From contig JAHBNG010000022.1 of the NCBI GenBank assembly GCA_019217005.1, positions 1 to 64,000 of the forward strand: a stretch of 64,000 nucleotides of DNA, written 5' to 3'. This DNA comes from Chloroflexi bacterium TSY (lineage in GTDB: Bacteria > Chloroflexota > Anaerolineae > Caldilineales > Caldilineaceae). Both the position numbers and the translations under genes were made by a program. Of the stretch, positions 35,819-44,502 are shown in pieces (positions within the stretch are counted from its first letter, which is position 1; every line of letters begins with the position of its first letter). The notes under the pieces were generated by a model, which was given only the letters and a program-made list of their open reading frames with translations, did no database searches and had not been told where the DNA came from.

Positions 35819-37237
35819 ATGAGTACTTTATTAAGAAAGAACGGAGCCTACAATATCGAAGAGTGCTTTGCGCCTTTTGCAAAAAAAATGAGAGCCGAAA
35901 AACTGCCAGAGTTAGTAATTGAAACCTTTCATCATTATTACAGTCAACTGGTTCATGGTGAAACGGGGTTTATCTCAAATGCTGAGGCTGAGCCGATTGA
36001 CACCTTGCAAGATGCCGAATCTCTGGCCGAGGAATACAAACAGATAGGCTGCGCAGCTCTTCATAAAACCGTCCTTCTCAAATTAAATGGTGGTCTAGGG
36101 ACAAGTATGGGGATGGCTGGCCCAAAATCTTTGCTTCCTGTGAAGGATGGACGCACATTTCTGGATATTATTATTCAACAAGTACTTTATCTGAGAAATC
36201 AGCATCAATCACATCTGCCGCTTGTTTTGATGAACAGCTTCAATACAGATGAAGCCACAACGAAAGCACTCACAGATTACCCAGAGCTAAAACAAGATAT
36301 TCCATTTTCATTTATTCAGCACAAAATACCAAAAATTGATGTAGAGACTCTTATGCCGGCACAGTGCCTGGAGGATCCAGAAAAAGAGTGGTGTCCACCG
36401 GGACATGGCGATATATACGCAGCGCTGATTACCAGCGGGTTGCTCCAAAGGTTACGGGCTAGTGGATATGAATATGTGTTTGTCAGCAATGCAGACAATC
36501 TTGGTGCATCGCTTGATTTGAGTATTCTTGGCTACTTTGCCAATAAGCAATGTTCATTTCTGATGGAAGTTGCAGATCGGACAATGGCAGACTCCAAGGG
36601 AGGGCATTTGGCCTGTCGACCAGATGGCAGTCTGCTTTTGCGCGAAGTTGCCCAATGTCCCCCAGAAGAGCTAGAGAGCTTTCAAGATATTGATCGTTAC
36701 AAATTTTTTAATACAAACAATTTGTGGATCCATCTACCCACGCTGGAACGGATTGCACAAGAGCAGAAGGGGATCCTCGATTTGCCGCTGATTCGCAACG
36801 AGAAGCCTGTCGATCCAACAAATCCTTCATCTCCTCGGGTCTATCAATTAGAGACGGCAATGGGTTCGGCTATCGGTGTTATTCCAGGAGCGGAAGCCAT
36901 TCGTGTCCCCCGAATGCGTTTTGCACCTGTCAAGAAAAATCAGGATCTGCTAATCTTAATGTCTGATGCCTTTCGTCTGAAGAATGATTTCAGTATTGAA
37001 CAGGCCATTACATCTCTTCCCACCGTTGAGTTGGACAGTCGCTACTATAATCTAATCCAGGATCTGAAGATGCGTTTTCCATATGGAGCACCTTCCTTGC
37101 GTCGGTGTCAAGAATTACGCATTCAAGGTGATGTTCGCTTTGGCGCAGATGTCTCGCTCGTGGGCAAAGTTGATTTGGTCAATGCAACAGAGTGCCCCTT
37201 GACGGTTGCAGATGGAACAGTTGTGCGGGGGAATTAG
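35819..37237 (+). CDS. UTP-glucose-1-phosphate uridylyltransferase (UGP2-type)
   Basis: 472 residues from ATG 35819 (MSTLLRKNGAYNIEECF); a GTG at 35777 is an alternative without a better ribosome site. The nucleotide-binding loop is LNGGLGTSMGMAGPKSLLPV, with the catalytic Lys in GPKSLLPV. Further motifs are PPGHGDIYAALITSGLL, FVSNADNLGASLD, and KFFNTNNLWIHL. This is the eukaryote-like UDPGP family, not bacterial GalU. It makes UDP-glucose for glycans and may serve envelope polysaccharide synthesis with the sugar transferase at 43 kb. Confidence 0.92.
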   Translation: MSTLLRKNGAYNIEECFAPFAKKMRAEKLPELVIETFHHYYSQLVHGETGFISNAEAEPIDTLQDAESLAEEYKQIGCAALHKTVLLKLNGGLGTSMGMAGPKSLLPVKDGRTFLDIIIQQVLYLRNQHQSHLPLVLMNSFNTDEATTKALTDYPELKQDIPFSFIQHKIPKIDVETLMPAQCLEDPEKEWCPPGHGDIYAALITSGLLQRLRASGYEYVFVSNADNLGASLDLSILGYFANKQCSFLMEVADRTMADSKGGHLACRPDGSLLLREVAQCPPEELESFQDIDRYKFFNTNNLWIHLPTLERIAQEQKGILDLPLIRNEKPVDPTNPSSPRVYQLETAMGSAIGVIPGAEAIRVPRMRFAPVKKNQDLLILMSDAFRLKNDFSIEQAITSLPTVELDSRYYNLIQDLKMRFPYGAPSLRRCQELRIQGDVRFGADVSLVGKVDLVNATECPLTVADGTVVRGN

Positions 37238-37242
37238 TTTCC

Positions 37243-37430
37243 GGCGGGACAAGCACCAAGCACCCCGCCTCTTCCATGTGACGCTCCAGGGGCTTTGCAC
37301 TCGTTGCCCATCCTTGTGTGAACCCCTATTTAGCTCGTCTTCCGTAGGTCCCGTCTCTGGCGGGACAAGCAACCAAGCACCCCACCTCTTTCATATGACA
37401 ATTCACGAGGCTTGGTACTCGTTACGCATC
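37243..37430. repeat. Tandem imperfect direct repeat with GC hairpin
   Basis: GGCGGGACAAGCACCAAGCA then CCCCGCCTCTTCCATGTGAC (37243) recurs, slightly changed, at 37359, spaced 116 bases. The similarity continues into GGGGCTTTGCACTCGTT / CGAGGCTTGGTACTCGTT. In each unit GGCGGG can pair with CCCCGCC or its variant. It lies directly after the uridylyltransferase stop and may help end transcription. Confidence 0.65.
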
Positions 37431-37498
37431 AAAAGTAACCTACGATTTGGTCTGCTTTCGTGAACAGACAATCCTGGTGAGTCTCGATTCCCACCCTC

Positions 37499-39862
37499 CT
37501 ATCCCAATTCTCCACACGCCGACTTCAATATAGCAAAAACATCTGGCACGATCTCACGATACAGATAGTGGAGAATGGGTGACGGTGTCCAATCCCATGC
37601 ACCAATATGTGGCTGAAGTTCTGCATCAAAGCCACGCTTGAATTGCCAAACACCATAGAGCGTATCTTCTGGATCGTCAACATTTGATGGAGCGCCCCAC
37701 CAGTCATACAATGTACATCCCTGCTGCACTGCCCAACGGAGGGCCTCCCACTGAAGCAGATGGTTCGGCATATCGCGTCGGCGTTGTTTGCCACTTGCAC
37801 CGTAGAAGTACCACGTACAGGCACCATAGCGCAAGAGGAAAAGCCCGGCTAGCGGCTTCGATTCGTCGGGATGTTCAGCCAAGAGCAATGCACCGCCAGC
37901 TGGATTATTGGCATCGTCCTGTGCGACCAAAAACGTAGACCAAACGGTTTTGTAATAGGGATACGGACGGATCACAAATCCATCTCGCTCTCCTGTTTCG
38001 GCATAGAGTTGATAAAAGGTAGTCAGATCAGTCAAATTGCCAACACGGATCTGGATACCGCGACGAGCAGCCAAACGGATATTGTAGCGCCATTTGCTCT
38101 TCATTTTCTCCAGAAGCATTCTCTCTCCGGGGGTCGCCATTTCTTTATGCCCACTCTCATGACTGTGAGGGCCTACTTTGGCTGATCCATCTTTTTTATT
38201 CGCAGAAACAGGAATTAGAGAAGAATAGGCACTGTTTTTAAACTGTATCTGTTCGTGACTGCGTTTCCAGCCTCTTTGACTAAGCAGCCGGATTAGTTCA
38301 GTGCCTTCCGATATATCTTCGCGCACATTGGGATCGATCTTAACAAAGAGACAATTCTTAGATTGAGCGACCTGCTCGATTGCGGAGAGAACATGTTCGA
38401 CTTGTACTGGATTCGACCAATCGACAAGTGGCCCTTTGGGAATGTAACCAATCGCGAATGGAATATTGGGAATTGGTTGACGCACGAGAAACTGAAATGC
38501 GGCTCGCAGATTCCAAACTTCATCCAATAAAAGATAGCGTTCTGCCTGCCAACCCGTTTGCGACTTGATCGTCCCCCATTCCCAGCTCTGTAAAACGTGA
38601 GGCATAGTGAATGTAGCAAGAATTGTGCGCCATTCAAGCGGAGATTCAACATTCTTGAGATGAGTCGGTAACGCTTTAGGAGGCAAAACTTTTGCATGGA
38701 CAGAACGAGCAAATACCCAAATATCTGATAGTGAACCATTGGGTGCAGGATTGCTTTCCTTTCGCAACTCTTGCATCTTTTGCTGAATATTGTATCCAAT
38801 CGTGTAAATTCTGTATCCCGCTTTGGAGATTGGTCGATCCCAAGAGCCCACAAAACGGACGACGTGTCCGCCAAAGCCTTGTTTGAGTCGATAGACGCCC
38901 CAAAGCTCATCATGCGCAACAACCTTGCCGAGGTCAAGTGGTAGTTCGTTGACAGAAACCGAAGAATTGGGCAAAGACCCCATTCCGACGGCTAACTTGC
39001 CAATATCATCCGGGATTCCCCAAAGGTCATATTTCTTGACACCGCGTGCGCGCGCCCACTGAATCGCTGCCCATTGTAGCGCATGATTTGGCATACGATT
39101 GCGTTCGCTGTTGCTGCTTGCTCCCCATAGATAGCAAGCCGTATCGCCGAAGGCAACCACAACAATTGCAGCCAATGGCTGATCGTCGAATTCGGCAAAC
39201 AGAAAGGTTGCATAATCCGGCACCAATGCATCAAATGCTCGTTCATAGTAGGCCGAACTATGCACAGCAAAACCATCGCGTCGTCCGGTCGTCTGCATCA
39301 AATTATGAAAGTGTATCAAGTCATTTCGGGTGCCTTCACGTACTGTTACACCTTTGCGTTGCGAGAGACGGATATTGTAGCGCCACTTACTCTTCATTTG
39401 TTTCAGGATAATCTCTTCATCCTCTGAAATATCGAGAATAATTGTGCTTTGTGGTTGAATCACTTGCTGGCTCGGATGAAAACCGTAGTTGCGAAGCATT
39501 CTCCTATTCTCTACCGTATCGGGAAGATTGGGTTCAATCTTTAAAACAGATGCACCAGCTTTTTGACATGCCTCTTCAACTTTATGTAATAATAATGCGG
39601 TTTCCGCGTCATGGGACCATTCCGCGATGGGGCCTTTCGGAATATACGCAATTCGAAGATTTATCATTCCGAGATTCAGTAAATCTCGATATAAAATGTT
39701 TGCCCCATTCAAAATATCGCCTTGGGAATTTGAGTGCGTAATGATTTGATCTTTCCAACCAAATCGAGATTTAAATCGGGCCCAAGGGCTTGACTGGAGA
39801 AAATGACTATAGGGGTGTGTGATGACGAAGTCATCCCAAGCTTGATTAAGCAAGATTGACAT
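37499..39862 (-). CDS. Double FemAB-type aminoacyltransferase (peptidoglycan bridge)
   Basis: 787 residues built of two FemX/FemAB units in tandem, each a pair of GNAT-like folds. The first unit has PWARFKSRFGWKDQIITHSN, KSKWRYNIRLSQRKGV near residue 159 and TTGRRDGFAVHSSAYY. The second has EWGTIKSQTGWQAERYLL, KSKWRYNIRLAARRGI near residue 580 and ETGERDGFVIRPYPYY. Both end with a domain containing MPNHxLQWxAIxWA and a YDWWGxP-like turn. Such enzymes add amino acids from aminoacyl-tRNA to cell-wall peptide stems. Usual FemABX proteins have one unit of about 340-420 residues, so the duplication is notable. Transcription should end in the 37.2-37.5 kb repeats. Confidence 0.88.
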   Translation of the reverse strand: MSILLNQAWDDFVITHPYSHFLQSSPWARFKSRFGWKDQIITHSNSQGDILNGANILYRDLLNLGMINLRIAYIPKGPIAEWSHDAETALLLHKVEEACQKAGASVLKIEPNLPDTVENRRMLRNYGFHPSQQVIQPQSTIILDISEDEEIILKQMKSKWRYNIRLSQRKGVTVREGTRNDLIHFHNLMQTTGRRDGFAVHSSAYYERAFDALVPDYATFLFAEFDDQPLAAIVVVAFGDTACYLWGASSNSERNRMPNHALQWAAIQWARARGVKKYDLWGIPDDIGKLAVGMGSLPNSSVSVNELPLDLGKVVAHDELWGVYRLKQGFGGHVVRFVGSWDRPISKAGYRIYTIGYNIQQKMQELRKESNPAPNGSLSDIWVFARSVHAKVLPPKALPTHLKNVESPLEWRTILATFTMPHVLQSWEWGTIKSQTGWQAERYLLLDEVWNLRAAFQFLVRQPIPNIPFAIGYIPKGPLVDWSNPVQVEHVLSAIEQVAQSKNCLFVKIDPNVREDISEGTELIRLLSQRGWKRSHEQIQFKNSAYSSLIPVSANKKDGSAKVGPHSHESGHKEMATPGERMLLEKMKSKWRYNIRLAARRGIQIRVGNLTDLTTFYQLYAETGERDGFVIRPYPYYKTVWSTFLVAQDDANNPAGGALLLAEHPDESKPLAGLFLLRYGACTWYFYGASGKQRRRDMPNHLLQWEALRWAVQQGCTLYDWWGAPSNVDDPEDTLYGVWQFKRGFDAELQPHIGAWDWTPSPILHYLYREIVPDVFAILKSACGELG

Positions 39863-39881
39863 ATAGGATCAACGCTCTTGA

Positions 39882-40160
39882 TGCTGAGCACGGCTATAAA
39901 TTCAGGCTCAACAGGATCTCAGGAGTTGACACCGCCGAATGAATGGTCGCAAAGCGACTGTAGCCAAACGACGTCTGCTAACCCAAACCTGCTGAAGCAG
40001 GTTTCCCTTGCCAGACACCGATTTGAATCGGTGGCCTTCTTGCCAATCCCCTGAGATCCGAAAGAGCCTAAATTCAAAATAGATTTGTCACTTCTACCTG
40101 TGTAAAATACGCAAATTTATTTTAAATTGGCTCATCTATGATAGTGTGCAAATATGCGGT
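39882..40160. repeat. TGAGCACGGCTATAAA repeat split by a MITE
   Basis: GATGCTGAGCACGGCTATAAATTC at the left and AAATTCAAAATAGATTTGTC then GCAAATTTATTTTAAATTGG at the right resemble the 34026-34245 repeat. They are interrupted by the element at 39905-40068. The far inverted end is not preserved. Confidence 0.55.
39905..40068. mobile_element. ISL3-like MITE with 8-bp target duplication
   Basis: 164 bp with ends GGCTCAACAGGATCTCAGGA (then GTTGAC) and the complement of GGCTCTTTCGGATCTCAGGG (then GATTGG). An exact TAAATTCA duplication flanks it at 39897-39904 and 40069-40076. The ends closely resemble those of the full ISL3 copies (GGCTGATCAGGATCTCATGT). Inside are two small hairpins: AACCTGCTGAAGCAGGTT and CACCGATTTGAATCGGTG. 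It has no coding capacity. Confidence 0.85.
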
Positions 40161-40193
40161 CGAATTGTCGGATTATCGTGAGCTGCATACTTA

Positions 40194-41688
40194 CTTTACT
40201 TTCTGGTAAAAGAAAAGAGATGAGGTGAGAAATGTGACAAAAAGCGGTTAGCAGTTCATCCTAAAGGTAGAGAACCCAAAAAGGAGGAAGGAATGCTAAC
40301 CGCGCCAGAAATAACTATAGCAGTACTGATGAATGTATTGCAAGTAACGCCGATGGGAACAAACGTAAATGTAATGCGTCTGATGTGGGCAATGCTGAAT
40401 GGGTCGTTTCTGAAAAGTCGAGGAGCAATCCATAGCGCATTGAAAGAAAGCGGGTTTGAAGATGAGGAGCCCGGCGAAGCTGGTGGAGCTTTCGATATGG
40501 ATCATGGGATATCACAAGTCTGCTGGGGTCGTGGCAAGAAGAAGTGGAAAGGGGAATGGGAGGCAAAAAGTTAGAAGGGTACCGAGTGAAAAGCATAGAT
40601 ATCACAGGGTTCTGGCGACCGAAGCTGCAAGGGAAAGTGAACCGACTCTATAACTCAACGGCTCGTCGGGCATTGCCCGCGCTCATCTTTGGAGTGATGA
40701 TAAGCTCGGGGGAGATAGGCGGGAAACGAGTGCCACTGCTCAAGGCAATCATGAGATGCACGGTTGGAACAAAGGAAAGTGAGTTTCGGAAAAGCTGCTG
40801 ACAGAGACGAAGAAATCACTGGAGTCAGACGAAGTGGCGGTGGTCGATGCCGGGTTTACAATCAGAGAAATGCTAGAAAGCGGCATAGACCGATTTGTCC
40901 TGCGGGAAGCCATTAACTGCACAGTGCGCCGCAATGAGTTCCCCAAACGCAAAGAAAAAGGCAGACCACCTGAATATGGTGATATTGTGCGTCCGCTCTC
41001 TCGCAGCTATAAGGGAAAGCGACTCGAGGCTACAACTCCGGACTCGTCTGGTCGCTTTCTATAGTGGTCGCCTGATTTGCTATCAAGCATGGCACAATCT
41101 CGTCCCCAGAACAACCAAGGTGGATACAGCCAACCGTACCTACTCGATTTACGTCATTCAGGATCCGGCCTACAACACACCTTTGGTTTTGGCGACCGTT
41201 ATGACTTTGCAGCCTGAAACCATTTATCTTGTCTACCTGGAACGCTGGCCTGTTGAACCTCCCCCCTTGGCTTCCAAGCAGATGATTGGCTTACATCGTC
41301 AATTTGTTCATGCCGATGAGGCTTGTTTCCGCTTACCTGAACTGGGGCTGCTTGCTGGCAATCTTCTTTCCCATTTAGCCGCTTCTCTTCCTCCCATACC
41401 GACTGGCTACTGGGATCGAGAGCCTCAATCCACTCCCGGCAGGCTGCGCCGTGTTCTCTCGAGTGCTCTTTTTCCAACTCCTGACCAACTCGACCCTGAC
41501 TTTCGGAAAAAGGCCTCGGTTTCACACCATTTCCCTAAAGGCGTTCTCGCTCATCGCCGCCTCAATGCCGCTGCTTAAACTAGCCGAGCACTATTTTTAC
41601 ATTTTATCCCGTTTTTTCAGGGTGGATTCTTTTTTCCGCCCCTTTCGGTTTGCCCTTTGTCACTCAAGCCTTTACCAGGAAGTAAAGT
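40194..41688 (+). mobile_element. ISX copy 3
   Basis: Same ends as copy 1 (CTTTACTTTCTGGTAAA; right end with one change, CCAGGAAGTAAAGT). TACTTA flanks both sides (40188-40193 and 41689-41694). Very similar to copy 1 over its whole length. Confidence 0.88.
40293..41578 (+). pseudogene. ISX transposase, several lesions
   Basis: It begins MLTAPEITIAVLMNVLQ as in copy 1, then has at least four frame changes. A base is lost at 40470 (GAGCCCGG for GAGCTCCGG), GCAAAAAGTTAG has five A at 40564, GGAAAAGCTG has four A at 40789, and two bases are lost in CTTTCTATAG at 41058. The catalytic blocks IDITGFWRPK, VVDAGFTIREM and ERWPVEPPPLASKQM are all present, the last with His changed to Pro next to the Glu. 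This copy is not functional as read. Confidence 0.8.
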
Positions 41689-41821
41689 TACTTACGCTGA
41701 TGAGCGTCTAAATTTATAAATTCGTGCAGTAGATTTGGTGTTTAACACACAGATTTTATTTTCAGGATAGTCCTATCATAACACAGTTGACGATGGGTAG
41801 AGAGATTGGGTAAAGAGAAAC

Positions 41822-42727
41822 GTGAATAAAGATAAGCAAATTATCGAAGCAGTGCCTAATTTTTCGGAGGGGCGACGCACCGACGTTGTTGATGCAATTG
41901 TAGATGCCATTCAAGTACCTGGTGTGTTGGTTCTCAACCGAACGAGCGATTGGGACCATCATCGCAGCGTAGTCACCCTTGCTGGCGAACCAAGCGTCGT
42001 TCTTGATGGGCTTTTCCAAGCGATCAAGGTAGCGGCTCAACGGATCGATCTCTTTCAGCACAGGGGTGTTCATCCAAGACTTGGCGCGACCGATGTCGTG
42101 CCGCTGGTACCAATTCAGAACGTGACTCTTGATGAATGTGTTGCACTAGCAAATCAGCTTGGTGAGCGGATCGGACAGGAGCTTGAGCTACCCGTTTATC
42201 TATATGAGGCGGCAGCGCGTCAGCCGAATAGGAAAAATTTGGCCGATATACGTCGCGGTGAATTTGAACAGTTGGTTGATACAATCACGAGGATAGAACG
42301 TCTGCCCGATTATGGACCCCAGAGAATTGGACCTGCAGGGGCCGTTGTTGTTGGCGCCCGTCCGTTTCTGATTGCCTATAATGTCTATTTGCAGACAGAT
42401 GATGTTCACATTGCAAAAAAGATTAGCCACACGATCCGCGAAAGCAACGGCGGATTGCCAGCCGTCAAAGCATTAGGTTTGCTGGTGGGTGGGCAGGCAC
42501 AGGTCAGTATGAATTTGGTAGATTTTACACAGACACCGCTTCATCGAGTTATAGATGAAATTCGAGCGTTGGCGACCGAGCATGGCACGGAAATTGATCG
42601 CAGCGAGCTAATTGGTTTAATGCCTCATCAGGCGATACTTGACACGGCAGCGCATTATCTCCATTTGCCAACTCTATCCTCTAGTCAAATTGTTGAGTCT
42701 GTAATAGACGCGTCCATGAGAACATGA
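41822..42727 (+). CDS. ftcD: Glutamate formimidoyltransferase
   Basis: 301 residues, the single-domain form of the enzyme that passes the formimino group of formiminoglutamate to tetrahydrofolate in histidine breakdown. GTG 41822 is the start. Family blocks are AVPNFSEGRR, DWDHHRSVVTLAG (His pair for catalysis), HPRLGATDVVPLVP, VYLYEAAARQPNRKNLADIRRGE, GPAGAVVVGARPFLIAYNVYL, and QVSMNLVDFTQTPLH. No cyclodeaminase domain and no other histidine-utilisation genes are nearby. Confidence 0.93.
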   Translation: MNKDKQIIEAVPNFSEGRRTDVVDAIVDAIQVPGVLVLNRTSDWDHHRSVVTLAGEPSVVLDGLFQAIKVAAQRIDLFQHRGVHPRLGATDVVPLVPIQNVTLDECVALANQLGERIGQELELPVYLYEAAARQPNRKNLADIRRGEFEQLVDTITRIERLPDYGPQRIGPAGAVVVGARPFLIAYNVYLQTDDVHIAKKISHTIRESNGGLPAVKALGLLVGGQAQVSMNLVDFTQTPLHRVIDEIRALATEHGTEIDRSELIGLMPHQAILDTAAHYLHLPTLSSSQIVESVIDASMRT

Positions 42728-42848
42728 TTAACGTCTAAAGTTCAGCATTCAGCAAATATATGCTAGAATGCCTGTGACGTGCAACTCAATCTGAACATAT
42801 GGTTGTGTTGAAGGAGATCGTCTTCCGTTGCTCTACGATACCGCACTG

Positions 42849-42925
42849 GCTCATAACTTTAAAATAAATTCGGCTGTTCTACTCGACTGAAAAGTGTTAT
42901 TTTATGGCGCTGCTCAGTATAACGT
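42849..42925. repeat. Shortened copy of the GCCATAAA repeat
   Basis: TTAAAATAAATTCGGCTGTT, CTACTCGACTGAAAAGTGTT and TTTATGGCGCTGCTCAGTAT match two separate parts of 34026-34245, in the inverted-end orientation, with the middle missing. It lies 50 bases upstream of the sugar transferase. Confidence 0.6.
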
Positions 42926-42975
42926 AATCAAACGACCGCTTTCAAACAGAGCTCAGTTTATAGTACTCATTGACT

Positions 42976-44442
42976 ATGCAGCAAAGTTTGACAGACATCA
43001 CAACAAGCGAAGAATATTGGGCGGGTCGGGCGAATCGTCCCATGCTGATGAAGCGTCCTCAATTTTATTTTATGGTGGCGCTTGTCGTGCTCGATTTGGC
43101 TAGTACTTGGTTGGCATATTATGTAGCTCATCAAATCCTCGCTTTGAATCCAGCCATTCAGATTGGACCATTTTGGGAGTTTGCCCGGCTTCCGTTGATC
43201 CATTCTGTTCTACTTGTTATCCTATTTTTTTCCCAGCGAATGTATCAGCGGCGCAGACCTATTAGTCATCTAGATGAGTTGATCAAGATCGTCGTCTATA
43301 ATCTCCTCGCGGGCTTGCTCACTGTTGCACTTGTTACACTCGCTTCACGAAGTTTTGTTTTTCATCGCTCATTTGTCGCCTATGCTTTGGGAATAAACTT
43401 TTTAATCGTGGGTGCTGCCCGCACAATTCATGCCCAGATCCAGTGGCAAGCTCAGGCCAGAGGAATTGGCGACGACAGGGTATTGGTTGTTGGCGCAGGT
43501 GATATCGGCTATTTGATGCTTCAAAAAATTCTACAAAATCCCAAATTGGGCTATCAGGTTGTCGGAGTTGTGGATAACAGTAGCCAACAACACCCAATGC
43601 GCCTTTTGGGTATTCCAGTTTTAGGAACATTCGTTGATATTCCCAGCATCATAGAGCGTTTTGAAGTTGATGAAGTGATGATTGGTTTGCCTGACAGCAA
43701 CTCGGATGAGTTGGTCAATATTATTAGCCTTTGCGAGCGAGAAAAAGTTGGGATTCGAATCTTTCCCGACGTCTTCCAAATTATGGCTAGTGGCATTAGC
43801 ATTGGTGATTTGGGCGGACTTCCTTTGCTTACAGTGCGAGATGTTGCATTACAAGGTTGGAAGTTAACACTCAAGCGCGGAATGGATATTCTTCTTAGTG
43901 CGATTGCATTGATTTTCACGAGTCCCATCATAATTATTGCGGCAATTTTGGTCAAGTTGGATAGTCCAGGTCCTGTTTTCTTTACGCAGGAACGAATGGG
44001 GCTCGATGCACGTCCTTTCAAAATATTAAAACTGCGGTCTATGCGCAAGAATTCTGAAGAGGATGGGCCTGGCTGGACAGTACCGGATGATCCGCGCAAA
44101 ACAAAGTTGGGGATATTTATGAGACGTTGGAATATTGATGAATTACCCCAGCTTGTCAACATACTGATTGGGGATATGAGTTTAGTTGGGCCTCGACCTG
44201 AGCAGCCAGTTTATGTTGAACAATTTTGTCAAAGCATTCCACGCTATATGGATCGCCACCGCGAAAAAGCGGGCCTTACTGGATGGGCACAAGTGAATGG
44301 TCTGCGAGGTGATACATCGATTGCGGAACGGACAAAATATGATTTGTGGTACATTGAAAATTGGTCGCTGCTCTTAGATCTCAAAATCCTGATTCGGACA
44401 GCAATTCAATGGATTCTCGGCATCAATAAGAATGCCTATTAG
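42976..44442 (+). CDS. Polyprenyl-phosphate sugar-1-phosphate transferase (WbaP/Gne-type)
   Basis: 488 residues from ATG 42976; a TTG six bases earlier is an alternative. Four N-terminal membrane helices and a Rossmann-like domain (VLVVGAGDIGYLMLQ) lead to the catalytic C-terminal part. Its parts are a re-entrant helix (RGMDILLSAIALIFTSPIII), KLRSMRKNSEEDG, NIDELPQLVNILIGDMSLVG, GPRPEQPVYVE and KAGLTGWAQVNGLRGDT. It starts exopolysaccharide or O-unit synthesis by placing a sugar phosphate on undecaprenyl phosphate at the cytoplasmic face. No glycosyltransferases follow; an IS begins 60 bases downstream and may have cut off an operon. Confidence 0.93.
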   Translation: MQQSLTDITTSEEYWAGRANRPMLMKRPQFYFMVALVVLDLASTWLAYYVAHQILALNPAIQIGPFWEFARLPLIHSVLLVILFFSQRMYQRRRPISHLDELIKIVVYNLLAGLLTVALVTLASRSFVFHRSFVAYALGINFLIVGAARTIHAQIQWQAQARGIGDDRVLVVGAGDIGYLMLQKILQNPKLGYQVVGVVDNSSQQHPMRLLGIPVLGTFVDIPSIIERFEVDEVMIGLPDSNSDELVNIISLCEREKVGIRIFPDVFQIMASGISIGDLGGLPLLTVRDVALQGWKLTLKRGMDILLSAIALIFTSPIIIIAAILVKLDSPGPVFFTQERMGLDARPFKILKLRSMRKNSEEDGPGWTVPDDPRKTKLGIFMRRWNIDELPQLVNILIGDMSLVGPRPEQPVYVEQFCQSIPRYMDRHREKAGLTGWAQVNGLRGDTSIAERTKYDLWYIENWSLLLDLKILIRTAIQWILGINKNAY

Positions 44443-44502
44443 GCGCCGTTGACCCTTTGACATGGCTGTTCTTGGCATGGTTCAAAGTGAAGTACAAGTA
44501 CC

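Noticed and set aside
37243..37430. CRISPR-like array
   Set aside because: Only two imperfect units with different lengths; no regular spacers and no cas genes.
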